In this document: positions 16,080-23,547 of the stretch, piece by piece
Numbering within the stretch: position 1 is the first letter of the stretch
How the letters are laid out: each line of letters starts with the position of its first letter
Source of the DNA: Bdellovibrionota bacterium
GTDB lineage: Bacteria; Bdellovibrionota; UBA1018; CAUJDS01
Length of the DNA stretch: 53,668 nt
Direction of reading: 5' to 3'
Assembly: GCA_963169695.1 (NCBI GenBank)
Contig: CAUJDS010000048.1
Coordinates: 1-53,668, forward strand
Program-made: the position numbers and the translations under genes
The notes under the pieces: generated by a model
Databases searched by the model: none
What the model was told of the DNA's origin: nothing
What the model saw: only the letters and a program-made list of their open reading frames with translations

Positions 16080-17730
16080 GTCCGAAATAGAAATTACTTT
16101 TCTTGGTGGACTCGGTGAAGTCGGAATGAATTGCTTTACCTTAGAGACCGAAAAAGAATTCTTCATGATTGATTGTGGAGTGCTTTTCAGTGACCTGGAG
16201 CCTTTTTCGGTAGATGTGGCCTGTCCCAATTTTGGTTTGATACATGATAAAATGCCAAAATTTAGTGGAATTATTCTCACTCACGGGCATGAAGATCACA
16301 TTGGCGCGCTACCGTATGCGGTACAATCCGGACTCGAAGTACCACTTTACGCTTCTCCTTTTACTGCGCACCTTATTCGAGAAAAGCTGAGGGGATTTGG
16401 CCTAGAAAACAGCGTTGAAATTCACGTTTTTAGGCCAGGCGATACTTTGAAGTTTGAATCCATTTCCATTCAAACGATACCCATCAATCATAGTATTATT
16501 GAGGCATGTTCCTTTGTGATGAGAACGCCTGCCGGAGTAGTGGTCCATACGAGCGATTTTCGGATTGATGATCACCCGGAAATTGGTTCTCGCCTAGATT
16601 CTAAAGCCTTCGAAAAAGTAGGGAATGAAGGAGTACGTCTTTTATTGGCAGATTCCACCAATATAGAAAATCCAGACCGCAACCCGAGTGAGAGCGAGCT
16701 GTTACCTCAGTTGGAAGCGCTGTTTCTCAACCAAAAATCCATGACCCTGTTTACGCTTTTCTCTTCCAATATTGGACGAGTGTCTCAGTTGTTCCGCTTG
16801 GCGGAAAAGCATGGAAAGAAAGTGGCACTCTGCGGTCGCGGAGTAGAGACTTATATCAAGTACGCTCGCGAATCGGGTTACCTTGCAAGTATTGACTCTT
16901 GTCTTGTCAGTATTGATCAACTTGAGTCCTATCGAAGAAAAGATCGAGTCGTATTGGTGACCGGTTCTCAGGGCGAGTATCGTTCTGTCCTTGCGCGTGT
17001 GGCAATGCGTGAACATCCCTTGATTCATCTTGAGGCAGGGGATCGAGTTGTCTACAGCTCAAAGCCGATTCCAGGAAATGAAGTGGAAATAGGACGGGTG
17101 ATCAATCGACTCTTTCAGCAAGGGATCGAAGTGCTGTATCGAAGGACTCCCCTCTTGCATGTTTCGGGACACGCAACTCGGCCCGAATTAAAAGAAATGC
17201 ATGACTGGGTAAGGCCTCAGCACTTTACACCCGTGCATGGCGAGCATCGACACCTCTTCCTCCATCGCCAACTGGCAGTGGAGAGGGGCATGAGAGACGA
17301 TCAAGTTTCTGTCGTCAAAAATGGTGACTGCATTCATGTCACTCCAAGCGACGTTTGGGTTGAGCAGCGTTTTGAAGACACGCGCTGGCTGATTGATAGC
17401 ACGATGCGGATACCCGTAAGCAGAGATTTGGTGAAAAAGCGGCGCCGACTCGGAGAATCTGGGCTGGTTACCGTGGTTTTTCCTATGGACTCCAAGCGAG
17501 GCAAGCTGCTCTCATCCGTAGAAATCCGAATTGCTGGACTCCTCGAGGATCCTGAAGAGGCCATCGAGGCCCTCAAGACCCGGGTGCAGCGAGTGTACCA
17601 GAGGCAGATCAAGGGAAATTCCTTTCAATTTGACGCACTGTCTCACAATGTGCGGTTAGATATTCGTCGCTATTTCAAGGACTGGATCAACCGCAAGCCC
17701 GAGGTCCAGTGCATTATGGTGGAGATCTAG
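16060..17730 (+). CDS. rnj: RNase J-family beta-CASP ribonuclease
   Basis: Metallo-beta-lactamase-fold nuclease with 5' exo- and endonucleolytic activity on RNA. The 556-residue protein begins with ITFLGGLGEVGMNCFTLET, has the zinc motif HGHEDH at 75-80, an ADSTNIENPDRNPSE segment and the beta-CASP part TGSQGEYRSVLARVA, then LLHVSGHATRPELKEMHDWV and TPVHGEHRHLFLH, all RNase J signatures. The C-terminal part is shorter than in some family members but not visibly damaged. The start overlaps udk by 20 bases, suggesting coupling. With RNase R and RNase PH also in this window, RNA turnover genes are well represented. Confidence 0.93.
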   Translation: MQSWEDKSEIEITFLGGLGEVGMNCFTLETEKEFFMIDCGVLFSDLEPFSVDVACPNFGLIHDKMPKFSGIILTHGHEDHIGALPYAVQSGLEVPLYASPFTAHLIREKLRGFGLENSVEIHVFRPGDTLKFESISIQTIPINHSIIEACSFVMRTPAGVVVHTSDFRIDDHPEIGSRLDSKAFEKVGNEGVRLLLADSTNIENPDRNPSESELLPQLEALFLNQKSMTLFTLFSSNIGRVSQLFRLAEKHGKKVALCGRGVETYIKYARESGYLASIDSCLVSIDQLESYRRKDRVVLVTGSQGEYRSVLARVAMREHPLIHLEAGDRVVYSSKPIPGNEVEIGRVINRLFQQGIEVLYRRTPLLHVSGHATRPELKEMHDWVRPQHFTPVHGEHRHLFLHRQLAVERGMRDDQVSVVKNGDCIHVTPSDVWVEQRFEDTRWLIDSTMRIPVSRDLVKKRRRLGESGLVTVVFPMDSKRGKLLSSVEIRIAGLLEDPEEAIEALKTRVQRVYQRQIKGNSFQFDALSHNVRLDIRRYFKDWINRKPEVQCIMVEI

Positions 17731-17762
17731 TAAGCCTAGGGACTGAGATACTTTACTAAAAT

Positions 17763-17785
17763 ACTAAAGTTTAGTGCGCCGCACT
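17763..17785. promoter_or_regulatory. Two adjacent palindromes upstream of the Cys/His protein
   Basis: ACTAAAGTTTAGT (17763-17775) is a perfect palindrome around G. It shares three bases with AGTGCGCCGCACT (17773-17785), a five-base hairpin with a GCC loop. They lie in the 103-base gap between the RNase J gene and the small Cys/His gene and could be an operator or a weak terminator. Confidence 0.3.
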
Positions 17786-17833
17786 CCGATCAGTTGACTG
17801 AATTTGATGGTTATTGATTAAAGGAGTCTTTAT

Positions 17834-18094
17834 ATGGGCGAACAGGGCAAAAAGCCGTCTTCTCCGGGTAAGCCAGAATCCGTTGCCGCAGGTGCGGGAG
17901 CTCCTGTGAGTACCAATTGTTGCGTCAAAGGATGCAAAAAGAGTTTCGAACGCTTTGGCTTCTGCGCGGCTCATTTTGAGCACTTCAAATTTGGATTAGT
18001 AAAAAAGGATGGCCAACCAGCCGCCGACTACGAAAAAAAATTAGAACAATACGAGGCCCATCAGTCTCGTAAAGATGTTCGAAAAGTTGCGTAA
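17834..18094 (+). CDS. Small Cys/His protein, possible zinc-binding
   Basis: An 86-residue protein with a strong ribosome site (AAAGGAG, about 10 bases before the ATG). A Pro/Gly/Ala-rich tail (1-27) precedes NCCVKGCKKSFERFGFCAAH: C-C-x3-C, then C-x2-H, a compact metal-ligand arrangement like a treble-clef or short zinc knuckle. It then ends in a basic/acidic helix. No named family is recognised. It may bind nucleic acid or protein; this is inference from the ligand pattern. It is followed by a strong terminator, so it is probably expressed alone and may be abundant. Confidence 0.75.
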   Translation: MGEQGKKPSSPGKPESVAAGAGAPVSTNCCVKGCKKSFERFGFCAAHFEHFKFGLVKKDGQPAADYEKKLEQYEAHQSRKDVRKVA

Positions 18095-18130
18095 TAAACG
18101 CAAACGGTGCTGTACCCACCACCTCCTCAG

Positions 18131-18177
18131 GGGAGTCAAGAAGCCGCTCTGGCTATCTTGGCTCCCTTTCTTTTTTT
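18131..18177 (+). terminator. Factor-independent terminator
   Basis: GGGAGTCAAGAAGCC (18131-18145) pairs with GGCTATCTTGGCTCCC (18151-18166) apart from one G-T pair and one bulged base. The loop is five bases and is followed by a T-rich run to 18177. It ends the small Cys/His gene and overlaps the stop of the convergent rph gene. Confidence 0.85.
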
Positions 18178-18895
18178 AGAGCTTAGCTAGGCAGGCCTGC
18201 TGAATTTCGCCGATCTCGAGGATGGCTTTCTTTGCACCCGACAACAACTTCTGAAGTTCTGCATCATCAAAAGGGTCCTGTTCAGCGGTGCCTTGAATCT
18301 CTATATATTGCGCGCCATTTTTCATGACGACATTCATGTCCACGTCGCAGCTGCTGTCTTCCTCGTAGTTTAGATCAACCAGAGGTTCGCCAGCTTTGAG
18401 CCCCACGCTGATGGCCGAAACCGTTCCTGACCAAAGTGGACTTTTGATGGACTGCTGAAGTCCTAGTTTTTTAAGCGCCATTACGGCTGCTACGAATCCA
18501 CCGTTGATTGCCGCAGTCCTCGTTCCTCCATCTGCCTGAAGGACATCGCAATCCAATGTCAATGTCCTCTCGCCTAAAGCAGCTAGGTGAATGGTAGATC
18601 GCAGCGCTCTACCAATGAGTCGCTGAATCTCTTGAGTTCGCCCCGAAACGCGCTCACGCTCCCGCTTGTTGCGCGTGTGTGTGGACCTGGGAAGCATGGA
18701 GTACTCGGAGGTCAGCCATCCCTTCCCCTTTCCGGCCAGCCAGTCTGGGACCTTATTTTCAATCGTTACTGTACATAGGACGTGTGTATTTCCACTTCGA
18801 ATGAGTGCCGAACCTTCTGCATACCGATTGACCCCAAGTTCAATCGTGAGGGGACGGATATCAAAATTTCTTCTGTCTGCTCTGAGAGACGCCAT
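18176..18895 (-). CDS. rph: Ribonuclease PH
   Basis: Phosphate-dependent 3'-5' exoribonuclease that trims tRNA precursors. The 239-residue protein begins MASLRADRRNFDIRPLTIEL; the ATG at 18895 gives the family start, and the 12 extra codons upstream are not family-like. Conserved segments: GSALIRSGNTHVLCTVTIE, GWLTSEYSMLPRSTHTRNKR, RTQEIQRLIGRALRS, LDCDVLQADGGTRTAAING, and the Asp-rich DLNYEEDSSCDVDMNVVM with catalytic acidic residues. The gene faces nadC with only 18 bases between starts, so each promoter must lie inside the other gene. Confidence 0.96.
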   Translation of the reverse strand: MASLRADRRNFDIRPLTIELGVNRYAEGSALIRSGNTHVLCTVTIENKVPDWLAGKGKGWLTSEYSMLPRSTHTRNKRERERVSGRTQEIQRLIGRALRSTIHLAALGERTLTLDCDVLQADGGTRTAAINGGFVAAVMALKKLGLQQSIKSPLWSGTVSAISVGLKAGEPLVDLNYEEDSSCDVDMNVVMKNGAQYIEIQGTAEQDPFDDAELQKLLSGAKKAILEIGEIQQACLAKL

Positions 18896-18913
18896 GCTAT
18901 AGACTCCGTTGTA

Positions 18914-19789
18914 ATGCAATTGAACTATCACGAAATGATTGAAGAGTGGAAGCGGCTTCTCGGAACGGGGCTTTCAGAGGATTCAGCCCTTTTTGATTGG
19001 ACGACGCTTGGAAGCTTGAAATCCCGCGATCAAATTTCGCGTGCGCGGCTGATGGCAAAGGAAGACGGTGTTTGGGCCTCAGAAGGATCTTTGTCCGCAC
19101 TTATGCAGTTGGCAAATGAGCGCGGGCTGAGCTTTGTCGCAAAAAGCACTTTTCGAGATGGTGATCTCTATAAGAATGGGGATTGTCTCGCTGAGCTCGA
19201 AGGGCCCACCTCATGGATTTTGGCCCTTGAGCGACCGTGGATTAATGCCGGGTCTTTCGTAAGTGGCATTGCGACGACCACTCGAAATTTTGTTAGGAAG
19301 GCTCATTCTGTACTTCCAGATGTGCGAATCTTATCAACGCGAAAAACTTTGCCTGGCTATCGCGCCCTTTCTCTTCATGCTGTGCTTTGTGGAGGTGGTC
19401 ATCCTCATCGAATATCGTTAGGTGCAGGTATCTTGATTAAAGAAAACCACGTAGTTGCGGCCGGAGGCATACGAGAAGCAGTAGAACAAACGAGAAGCAT
19501 GGCGCCACATGGCCTAAAAATTGAAGTGGAAGTGCGGTCTTTGGATGAATTGAATTTAGCAATAGAAGCTAGAGCTGATTGCGTTTTGCTTGATAATTTT
19601 AAGTCTTGTGATGTTCAGTCCGCGTTGGTTAGGACGAGAGAATTTAGGAACCTTTTTGTAGAAGTCTCAGGAGGAGTCCGCCTGGATACACTGGGAGACT
19701 TTCTTTTCCCTGGAGTTCATGGAATCTCAGTGGGGTCTCTCACGCATTCAGTTCGGTCGGTAGATTGGTCTTTGCTTGTTGATCTATGA
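18914..19789 (+). CDS. nadC: Nicotinate-nucleotide pyrophosphorylase (quinolinate phosphoribosyltransferase)
   Basis: Converts quinolinate and PRPP to nicotinate mononucleotide in NAD synthesis. The 291-residue protein contains FVSGIATTTRNFVRKA, the substrate motif STRKTLPGYRAL, GGGHPHRISLGAGILIKENH, KIEVEVRSLDE, DCVLLDNF and the phosphate site VEVSGGVRLDTL. The open frame extends upstream through rph, but residues there have no family character; ATG 18914 (MQLNYHEM) is the likely start, 18 bases from the rph start on the other strand. The stop overlaps the birA start as ATGA, so the two are coupled. Confidence 0.94.
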   Translation: MQLNYHEMIEEWKRLLGTGLSEDSALFDWTTLGSLKSRDQISRARLMAKEDGVWASEGSLSALMQLANERGLSFVAKSTFRDGDLYKNGDCLAELEGPTSWILALERPWINAGSFVSGIATTTRNFVRKAHSVLPDVRILSTRKTLPGYRALSLHAVLCGGGHPHRISLGAGILIKENHVVAAGGIREAVEQTRSMAPHGLKIEVEVRSLDELNLAIEARADCVLLDNFKSCDVQSALVRTREFRNLFVEVSGGVRLDTLGDFLFPGVHGISVGSLTHSVRSVDWSLLVDL

Positions 19790-20550
19790 TGACACTTTCG
19801 CAATGGATTCCTAGTTGTGAGTCTACCAATAGCTATCTCAAGTCTCTTTTAACTTATGGACTATGCGATGGAGATTGGATTGCTTCCTATGAACAAACTC
19901 AAGGCAGGGGTCGCCGCGAAAACACCTGGTTGAGTCAGGATGGCAATTTGCACCTTTCTGTCTATCATTCAGCCATTTCGAATGAGTATTTGACTTGGGT
20001 TCCATTGCTTAGCGCAGTTTCGGTGATTCAAGCCTTTGAGAAACTTGGCTCTTCATTGCCCATCCGGATTAAGTGGCCCAATGATTTGTATTTTCAGGCA
20101 AGAAAAGTAGGAGGGATCCTTTGTGAAGCTTCCTCTCTTCACGGCATCCTTTCAGTCGTTATTGGGATAGGCATCAATTTGCAGTCATACCATTCTGACT
20201 TGCCATCAACTACTGTTGGTAGCTTTTTTGGTCATCTTCCTCCTGGCCTGACGCGCGAATCATTGGCGAATGCCATTCGAGTATTCCTTGAATTCAATCT
20301 AAAACAATTAAATGCCGGAAATTTGACGGCAATCAGAAGTTGTTACGAAAAGTGGAGCTTGATCAAACAGGGGCATGAAATTACTTGGCGAGAAAGCGGC
20401 CTGCCATTTTTTGGACGAATGGTGAGACTGGGTGATCATGGTGAGCTTTGGGTTCGAGATTCAAAGAGCTCAACTGCTAGAGCACTCCTTAGTGAAGTCG
20501 TTTCACTAGTACGTCTCAATTCTGCGGAGGATTCGACAGAAGCTTGTTGA
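19786..20550 (+). CDS. birA: Biotin--[acetyl-CoA-carboxylase] ligase
   Basis: Attaches biotin to the carrier protein of acetyl-CoA carboxylase. The 254-residue protein is the catalytic form without the N-terminal DNA-binding domain, so it is not expected to repress biotin genes. Motifs: CESTNSYLK at 11-19, the biotinyl-AMP loop QGRGRRENTW at 39-48, IKWPNDL at 95-101, RKVGGILCEAS, and GIGINL. It overlaps nadC by four bases. Its last 35 bases overlap the 3' end of the receiver-domain gene on the other strand. The C-terminal SH3-like domain is short but recognisable. Confidence 0.93.
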   Translation: MMTLSQWIPSCESTNSYLKSLLTYGLCDGDWIASYEQTQGRGRRENTWLSQDGNLHLSVYHSAISNEYLTWVPLLSAVSVIQAFEKLGSSLPIRIKWPNDLYFQARKVGGILCEASSLHGILSVVIGIGINLQSYHSDLPSTTVGSFFGHLPPGLTRESLANAIRVFLEFNLKQLNAGNLTAIRSCYEKWSLIKQGHEITWRESGLPFFGRMVRLGDHGELWVRDSKSSTARALLSEVVSLVRLNSAEDSTEAC

Positions 20551-21511
20551 TCTCGGTCTTGATTATTTTTTCTGCGATATCTGGAAGCAAATCCTTAGTC
20601 ATCTTAAGAACCGTTTGCTGAAGTTGAATGCGAACCAATTCTTCAATTTGTGCCTGATTCATGGGTACGGGAGACGGATCTTCTGCACGAATACCATCTT
20701 TGTCCGTTGGGGCCATCGTCCAAGCTAACGGGGCTCCGTCGGGTGTTTCATCTGTCTCTTCTTGAGGTGGCAATTCAAAAGTACTGTCAATTTCTTCGTG
20801 GTGTGGAAGCGGAGAGTAATGGGGTTCTCGATTTTGGAGATGAGCCACCTGATTTTCACTAACCCGTTGAGGTTTCTTCTCAATCGTAAGTTCTTCGCGC
20901 CTAATCGATTGGTCTTCCACACTCCAGTCAAATTGATCCAAGCCACTCATTTTGATAGTTTCTTGGGTCAACTCTCGTATGTCGTCATCCTCTTGAGGTG
21001 ATTGTGGTTTGGCCAAGGGGATCACTTCATCCCAAAGAGAATCCGTTGCCGGTTGAGGTTCTTCTTCCGGCCTACCCGAAACATCTTCTGCCCATTCTTG
21101 TCCGCGAAAAGGCGGAGGAGTTGAGGAGGTTTTTGTGGAGATCGAAGGAACAACATCCTCAATGACTTGCCTCAAGTGGGCTGGGTCGAAGGGCTTCGTG
21201 AGACGCGCATTGAATCCGAGGGCCTTGACCTTCTTTTCGTCAATGGTGTCATAGGCACTCGACATCAGGACGCAATGGACACTCTTGTTTAGACCTTCGC
21301 GGTTCATCTGATCTTTGAGTTCGAACGCAGACTTCTTAGGTAGTGAGACGTCAATCAACAAAATGTCCGGACGAAAAAGTGACAAAGCCTCCTCGGCCTC
21401 TGCTCCATCCGAAACGGTTTGAATTTCGTAACCCTCTGCAGACAGGGCAAGTCGAATCACCTTTTGGATCGTGAGACTGTCATCGGCGACCAGTAGTTTT
21501 TTTGGAGGCAT
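20516..21511 (-). CDS. Receiver-domain response regulator with long linker and C-terminal helix
   Basis: A 331-residue cytoplasmic regulator. The receiver domain spans 1-120: LVADDSLTIQK (Asp10, Asp11), phosphoacceptor Asp54 in LLIDVSLP, and Lys106 in LTKPFD. A long acidic, Pro/Gln-rich linker follows (about 125-280). A C-terminal helix (AQIEELVRIQLQQTVLKMTK, then DLLPDIAEKIIKTEINKLL) ends the protein. That helix recurs in receiver proteins of delta-proteobacteria-like lineages and is probably a partner-binding tail. No DNA-binding or enzymatic output domain is visible. I chose ATG 21511 (MPPKKLLVAD), the natural domain start; ATG 21547 adds 12 residues. The last 35 bases overlap birA tail to tail. 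Confidence 0.85.
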   Translation of the reverse strand: MPPKKLLVADDSLTIQKVIRLALSAEGYEIQTVSDGAEAEEALSLFRPDILLIDVSLPKKSAFELKDQMNREGLNKSVHCVLMSSAYDTIDEKKVKALGFNARLTKPFDPAHLRQVIEDVVPSISTKTSSTPPPFRGQEWAEDVSGRPEEEPQPATDSLWDEVIPLAKPQSPQEDDDIRELTQETIKMSGLDQFDWSVEDQSIRREELTIEKKPQRVSENQVAHLQNREPHYSPLPHHEEIDSTFELPPQEETDETPDGAPLAWTMAPTDKDGIRAEDPSPVPMNQAQIEELVRIQLQQTVLKMTKDLLPDIAEKIIKTEINKLLSNPPQN

Positions 21512-21819
21512 AATTGAGACACTCTTCGAAAATAGTTCATTAACCAACTAAATTATTTCATCATTTAAGGTGGGTGTAAAGAAATCGAAATCAGAAGTTC
21601 TGCGAGTGCTTCTCTGCCCCGAGATTGGTATAGTGGTCTTAGCCTTTGTTCCGTCGGCAACAAACAGTTGGACCCGACACTCAGGAACCAGGGAGCTGTC
21701 CCTGATTGTGGTGTGCATGCCCAGCTCGACTGGGAAGCCTAAAGCAATCACATGGCGCCCACCTTACTTGAAGGGGTTCCACTTAGTCGCCGGAACAAAG
21801 GCCTTTTTTTTCTCATTGT
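21512..21819. other. Non-coding stretch with no gene I can support
   Basis: Short frames exist on both strands but lack ribosome sites and protein character. A hairpin CAGGGA/TCCCTG with loop GCTG lies at 21689-21704. A 12-base inverted repeat, GCCTTTGTTCCG (21642-21653) with CGGAACAAAGGC (21791-21802), encloses it. The enclosed 137 bases could be a worn-out mobile fragment or plain chance. The gap ends in a promoter for the next gene. Confidence 0.4.
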
Positions 21820-21849
21820 TTGACAAATCAAGTCAGAAAGCCCTAAACT
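21820..21849 (+). promoter_or_regulatory. Housekeeping promoter
   Basis: TTGACA (21820-21825) is a perfect -35 box, with an 18-base spacer and TAAACT (21844-21849) as -10. The start of the unknown 209-residue gene follows at 21877 with a run of G just before it. Confidence 0.65.
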
Positions 21850-21876
21850 TAGAGTAGACCTTTTCCGGGGGGGTTT

Positions 21877-22506
21877 ATGGCGCAGTATCGCGATCGCATT
21901 CCAGAAGACGAAAATTGGGTTCATGAGCTAGCGAAGGCTGACGTGCATCCGGAAGCCGAAAAGCTACTTCAGCTTGGACGTGGATTGGATCCTCAGCAGA
22001 TCATTGAAGAAAGCACGATTCGATTTCTCAGTGAATTGAGAGATCGATTTTCTTACTACACTCGATTGTTCAATGGGTACTCAGACGGTGGAGTGCGTTT
22101 TACGGAAGTAAAGATTTACTCCGTTGCGCAGACTCCTGCAGACTTTATGGTTTTTCGGAATCAAATCAAATTGGTTATCTCCAATTCGGCGCAAGGAGTT
22201 ATCCAAATAGGATTTGACCGGCACGACCGCAGTACCTACGCAGTGGATGGTAGAAACACGGGTGCATCTGGGGAAGTTCCAAGCTTAGGATTTACCAAAG
22301 CAGAGGAGCTTTTGGCTCAAATTGGGCCTTTTCGGAGTATTCACTGGGTCTATCAGGGTGAACAAGTTCAGCCCGAAGAAGTAGCTCGTTATTTCTTTGC
22401 GGAATTTGTAAGAGCAAGTCGGGATCAAAAGAAATCAAAATTAGGAAATCAGCTTCTCGTCGAGCAAATCAAAAGTCTCCTCAAGGAGAAAGGGCTTGAC
22501 CTTTAG
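21877..22506 (+). CDS. Protein of unknown function, 209 residues
   Basis: A soluble cytoplasmic protein with no signal peptide or membrane segment. Residues 1-60 are mostly helical (PEAEKLLQLGRGLDPQQIIE, RFLSELRDRFSYYTRLFNGY). The centre looks alpha/beta (FTEVKIYSVAQTPADFMVFR, QIKLVISNSAQGVIQIGF), and the end is a basic helix (RASRDQKKSKLGNQLLVEQI, then KSLLKEKG). I do not recognise a family. It has its own good promoter. Its last 66 bases overlap the end of the RmlD-like gene on the opposite strand, the largest such overlap in the window. Confidence 0.65.
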   Translation: MAQYRDRIPEDENWVHELAKADVHPEAEKLLQLGRGLDPQQIIEESTIRFLSELRDRFSYYTRLFNGYSDGGVRFTEVKIYSVAQTPADFMVFRNQIKLVISNSAQGVIQIGFDRHDRSTYAVDGRNTGASGEVPSLGFTKAEELLAQIGPFRSIHWVYQGEQVQPEEVARYFFAEFVRASRDQKKSKLGNQLLVEQIKSLLKEKGLDL

Positions 22507-23340
22507 CGCCTCGACAGCCTGAGTGGAGTTGAGAGAATAATCAAATTCTGGACGATCGGCTATTTCGCGAGTGTGAGAAGGCTTTGCGATAACGAGTTTG
22601 GGATCAAAACCAAAACGTCGAGCAAACTGTTTTGCTAGATCAAACTGGCTGAGTTTGGTCAATCCACCGTAGTGTATAACTTTGTTCTTCATTCCGCTGT
22701 TGGCGATTTGAAAAATCAGCTCAACCAATCCATGCACCGGCGCAAAGGATTGAATCTCATTTCGAGGAAGTGAGACGGTTTGATTGCGGCTAAGACTCAT
22801 TCTTAGTTTATCGATAAAAGAATAGTTCTTCCCAGTTCCGACTCCTAAAATGGGGCTTGGCCGAATGATGATGTGATTGAGAGACCTTCCCTTTACAAAA
22901 TTCTCAGCACTGAGTTTGGTTTTTCCGAGCTCCGTACTCGGAAGGACTACGTCCTTTTCTCTATAATTTCCTTTTGCTCCGTCAAAAACGTAAGAACTAG
23001 AAAGGTAAATAAACTTTGGTTGAAAGATATCTGAATTTGTCAAAACACTGACGGCGCCACTTGTATGGATTCGGTCAGCTTCCTTGGGGCGATCTTCAGC
23101 CCAAGCGAGATCATGCCTTCCGGCCGCATAGATTATCACGTCGGGTTCTGTGGTATAGGCGACGCGTTTGACCCAGTCCTTCTTAAGCGCGTCAAAGGGC
23201 ACGAAGGTTACTCCGGGGATCTGGATGGGGTTGAAGTAATAGGTCGCAAAAACCTTAAAGGCATCTCGCATTCGCAAGGCCAGGGCCGACCCAATAAAAC
23301 CACTTCCACCTACAATCAGAACAGACTTGGTACGTCGCAA
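22441..23340 (-). CDS. RmlD-like short-chain dehydrogenase lacking the catalytic Tyr
   Basis: A 299-residue extended short-chain dehydrogenase fold, nearest to dTDP-4-dehydrorhamnose reductase (RmlD). The nucleotide motif is VGGSGFIGSAL at 10-20. DVIIYAAGRHDLAWAE resembles the family second motif, and YLSSSYVFDG (112-121) carries the Ser-rich strand. The Y-x3-K active pair is altered: the expected Tyr is Leu138 (ELGKTKLSAE), while Lys142 is kept. It may thus bind NAD(P) without reducing a sugar, or use another residue. The role is unclear. It overlaps the neighbouring unknown gene by 66 bases at the 3' end. Confidence 0.8.
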   Translation of the reverse strand: MRRTKSVLIVGGSGFIGSALALRMRDAFKVFATYYFNPIQIPGVTFVPFDALKKDWVKRVAYTTEPDVIIYAAGRHDLAWAEDRPKEADRIHTSGAVSVLTNSDIFQPKFIYLSSSYVFDGAKGNYREKDVVLPSTELGKTKLSAENFVKGRSLNHIIIRPSPILGVGTGKNYSFIDKLRMSLSRNQTVSLPRNEIQSFAPVHGLVELIFQIANSGMKNKVIHYGGLTKLSQFDLAKQFARRFGFDPKLVIAKPSHTREIADRPEFDYSLNSTQAVEALKVKPFLLEETFDLLDEKLIS

Positions 23341-23420
23341 TGAGTTTGTTTCCTACTCCAACCATCATAAGCGAAGCTGGGGTCCTGTGGTCAAACGGTT
23401 TTAAGCAAAACTAGGTTGCC

Positions 23421-23456
23421 CCGAGATTGACGCCCATCCTTAAGAGTCAACCTCGG
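23421..23456 (-). terminator. Hairpin downstream of flagellin 1
   Basis: CCGAG and TTGAC (23421-23431) pair with GTCAA and CTCGG (23446-23456) across one A-C mismatch; the loop is 14 bases. It lies about 90 bases past the flagellin stop. The U-run is poor, so termination is possible but not certain. Confidence 0.4.
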
Positions 23457-23547
23457 AGCGGACACAAGTTCGCGCTTATATCGATCCCGAGCCGTTCAGC
23501 CAAAGGTCCAAGAAACACTACTCAACATTTGCTACTCCTCTTCAACG

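Noticed and set aside
15486-16280. 264-codon reverse frame
   Set aside because: Antisense shadow of udk and the RNase J gene, both of which have clear family motifs.
21642-21802. 12-base inverted repeat possibly bounding a small mobile element
   Set aside because: A match of this length within 200 bases is expected about once by chance in a window this size; no transposase or target duplication was seen. Noted in the feature list only.
23341-23547. Possible small gene between the RmlD-like gene and flagellin 1
   Set aside because: No frame with a ribosome site; only a hairpin that may be a terminator.
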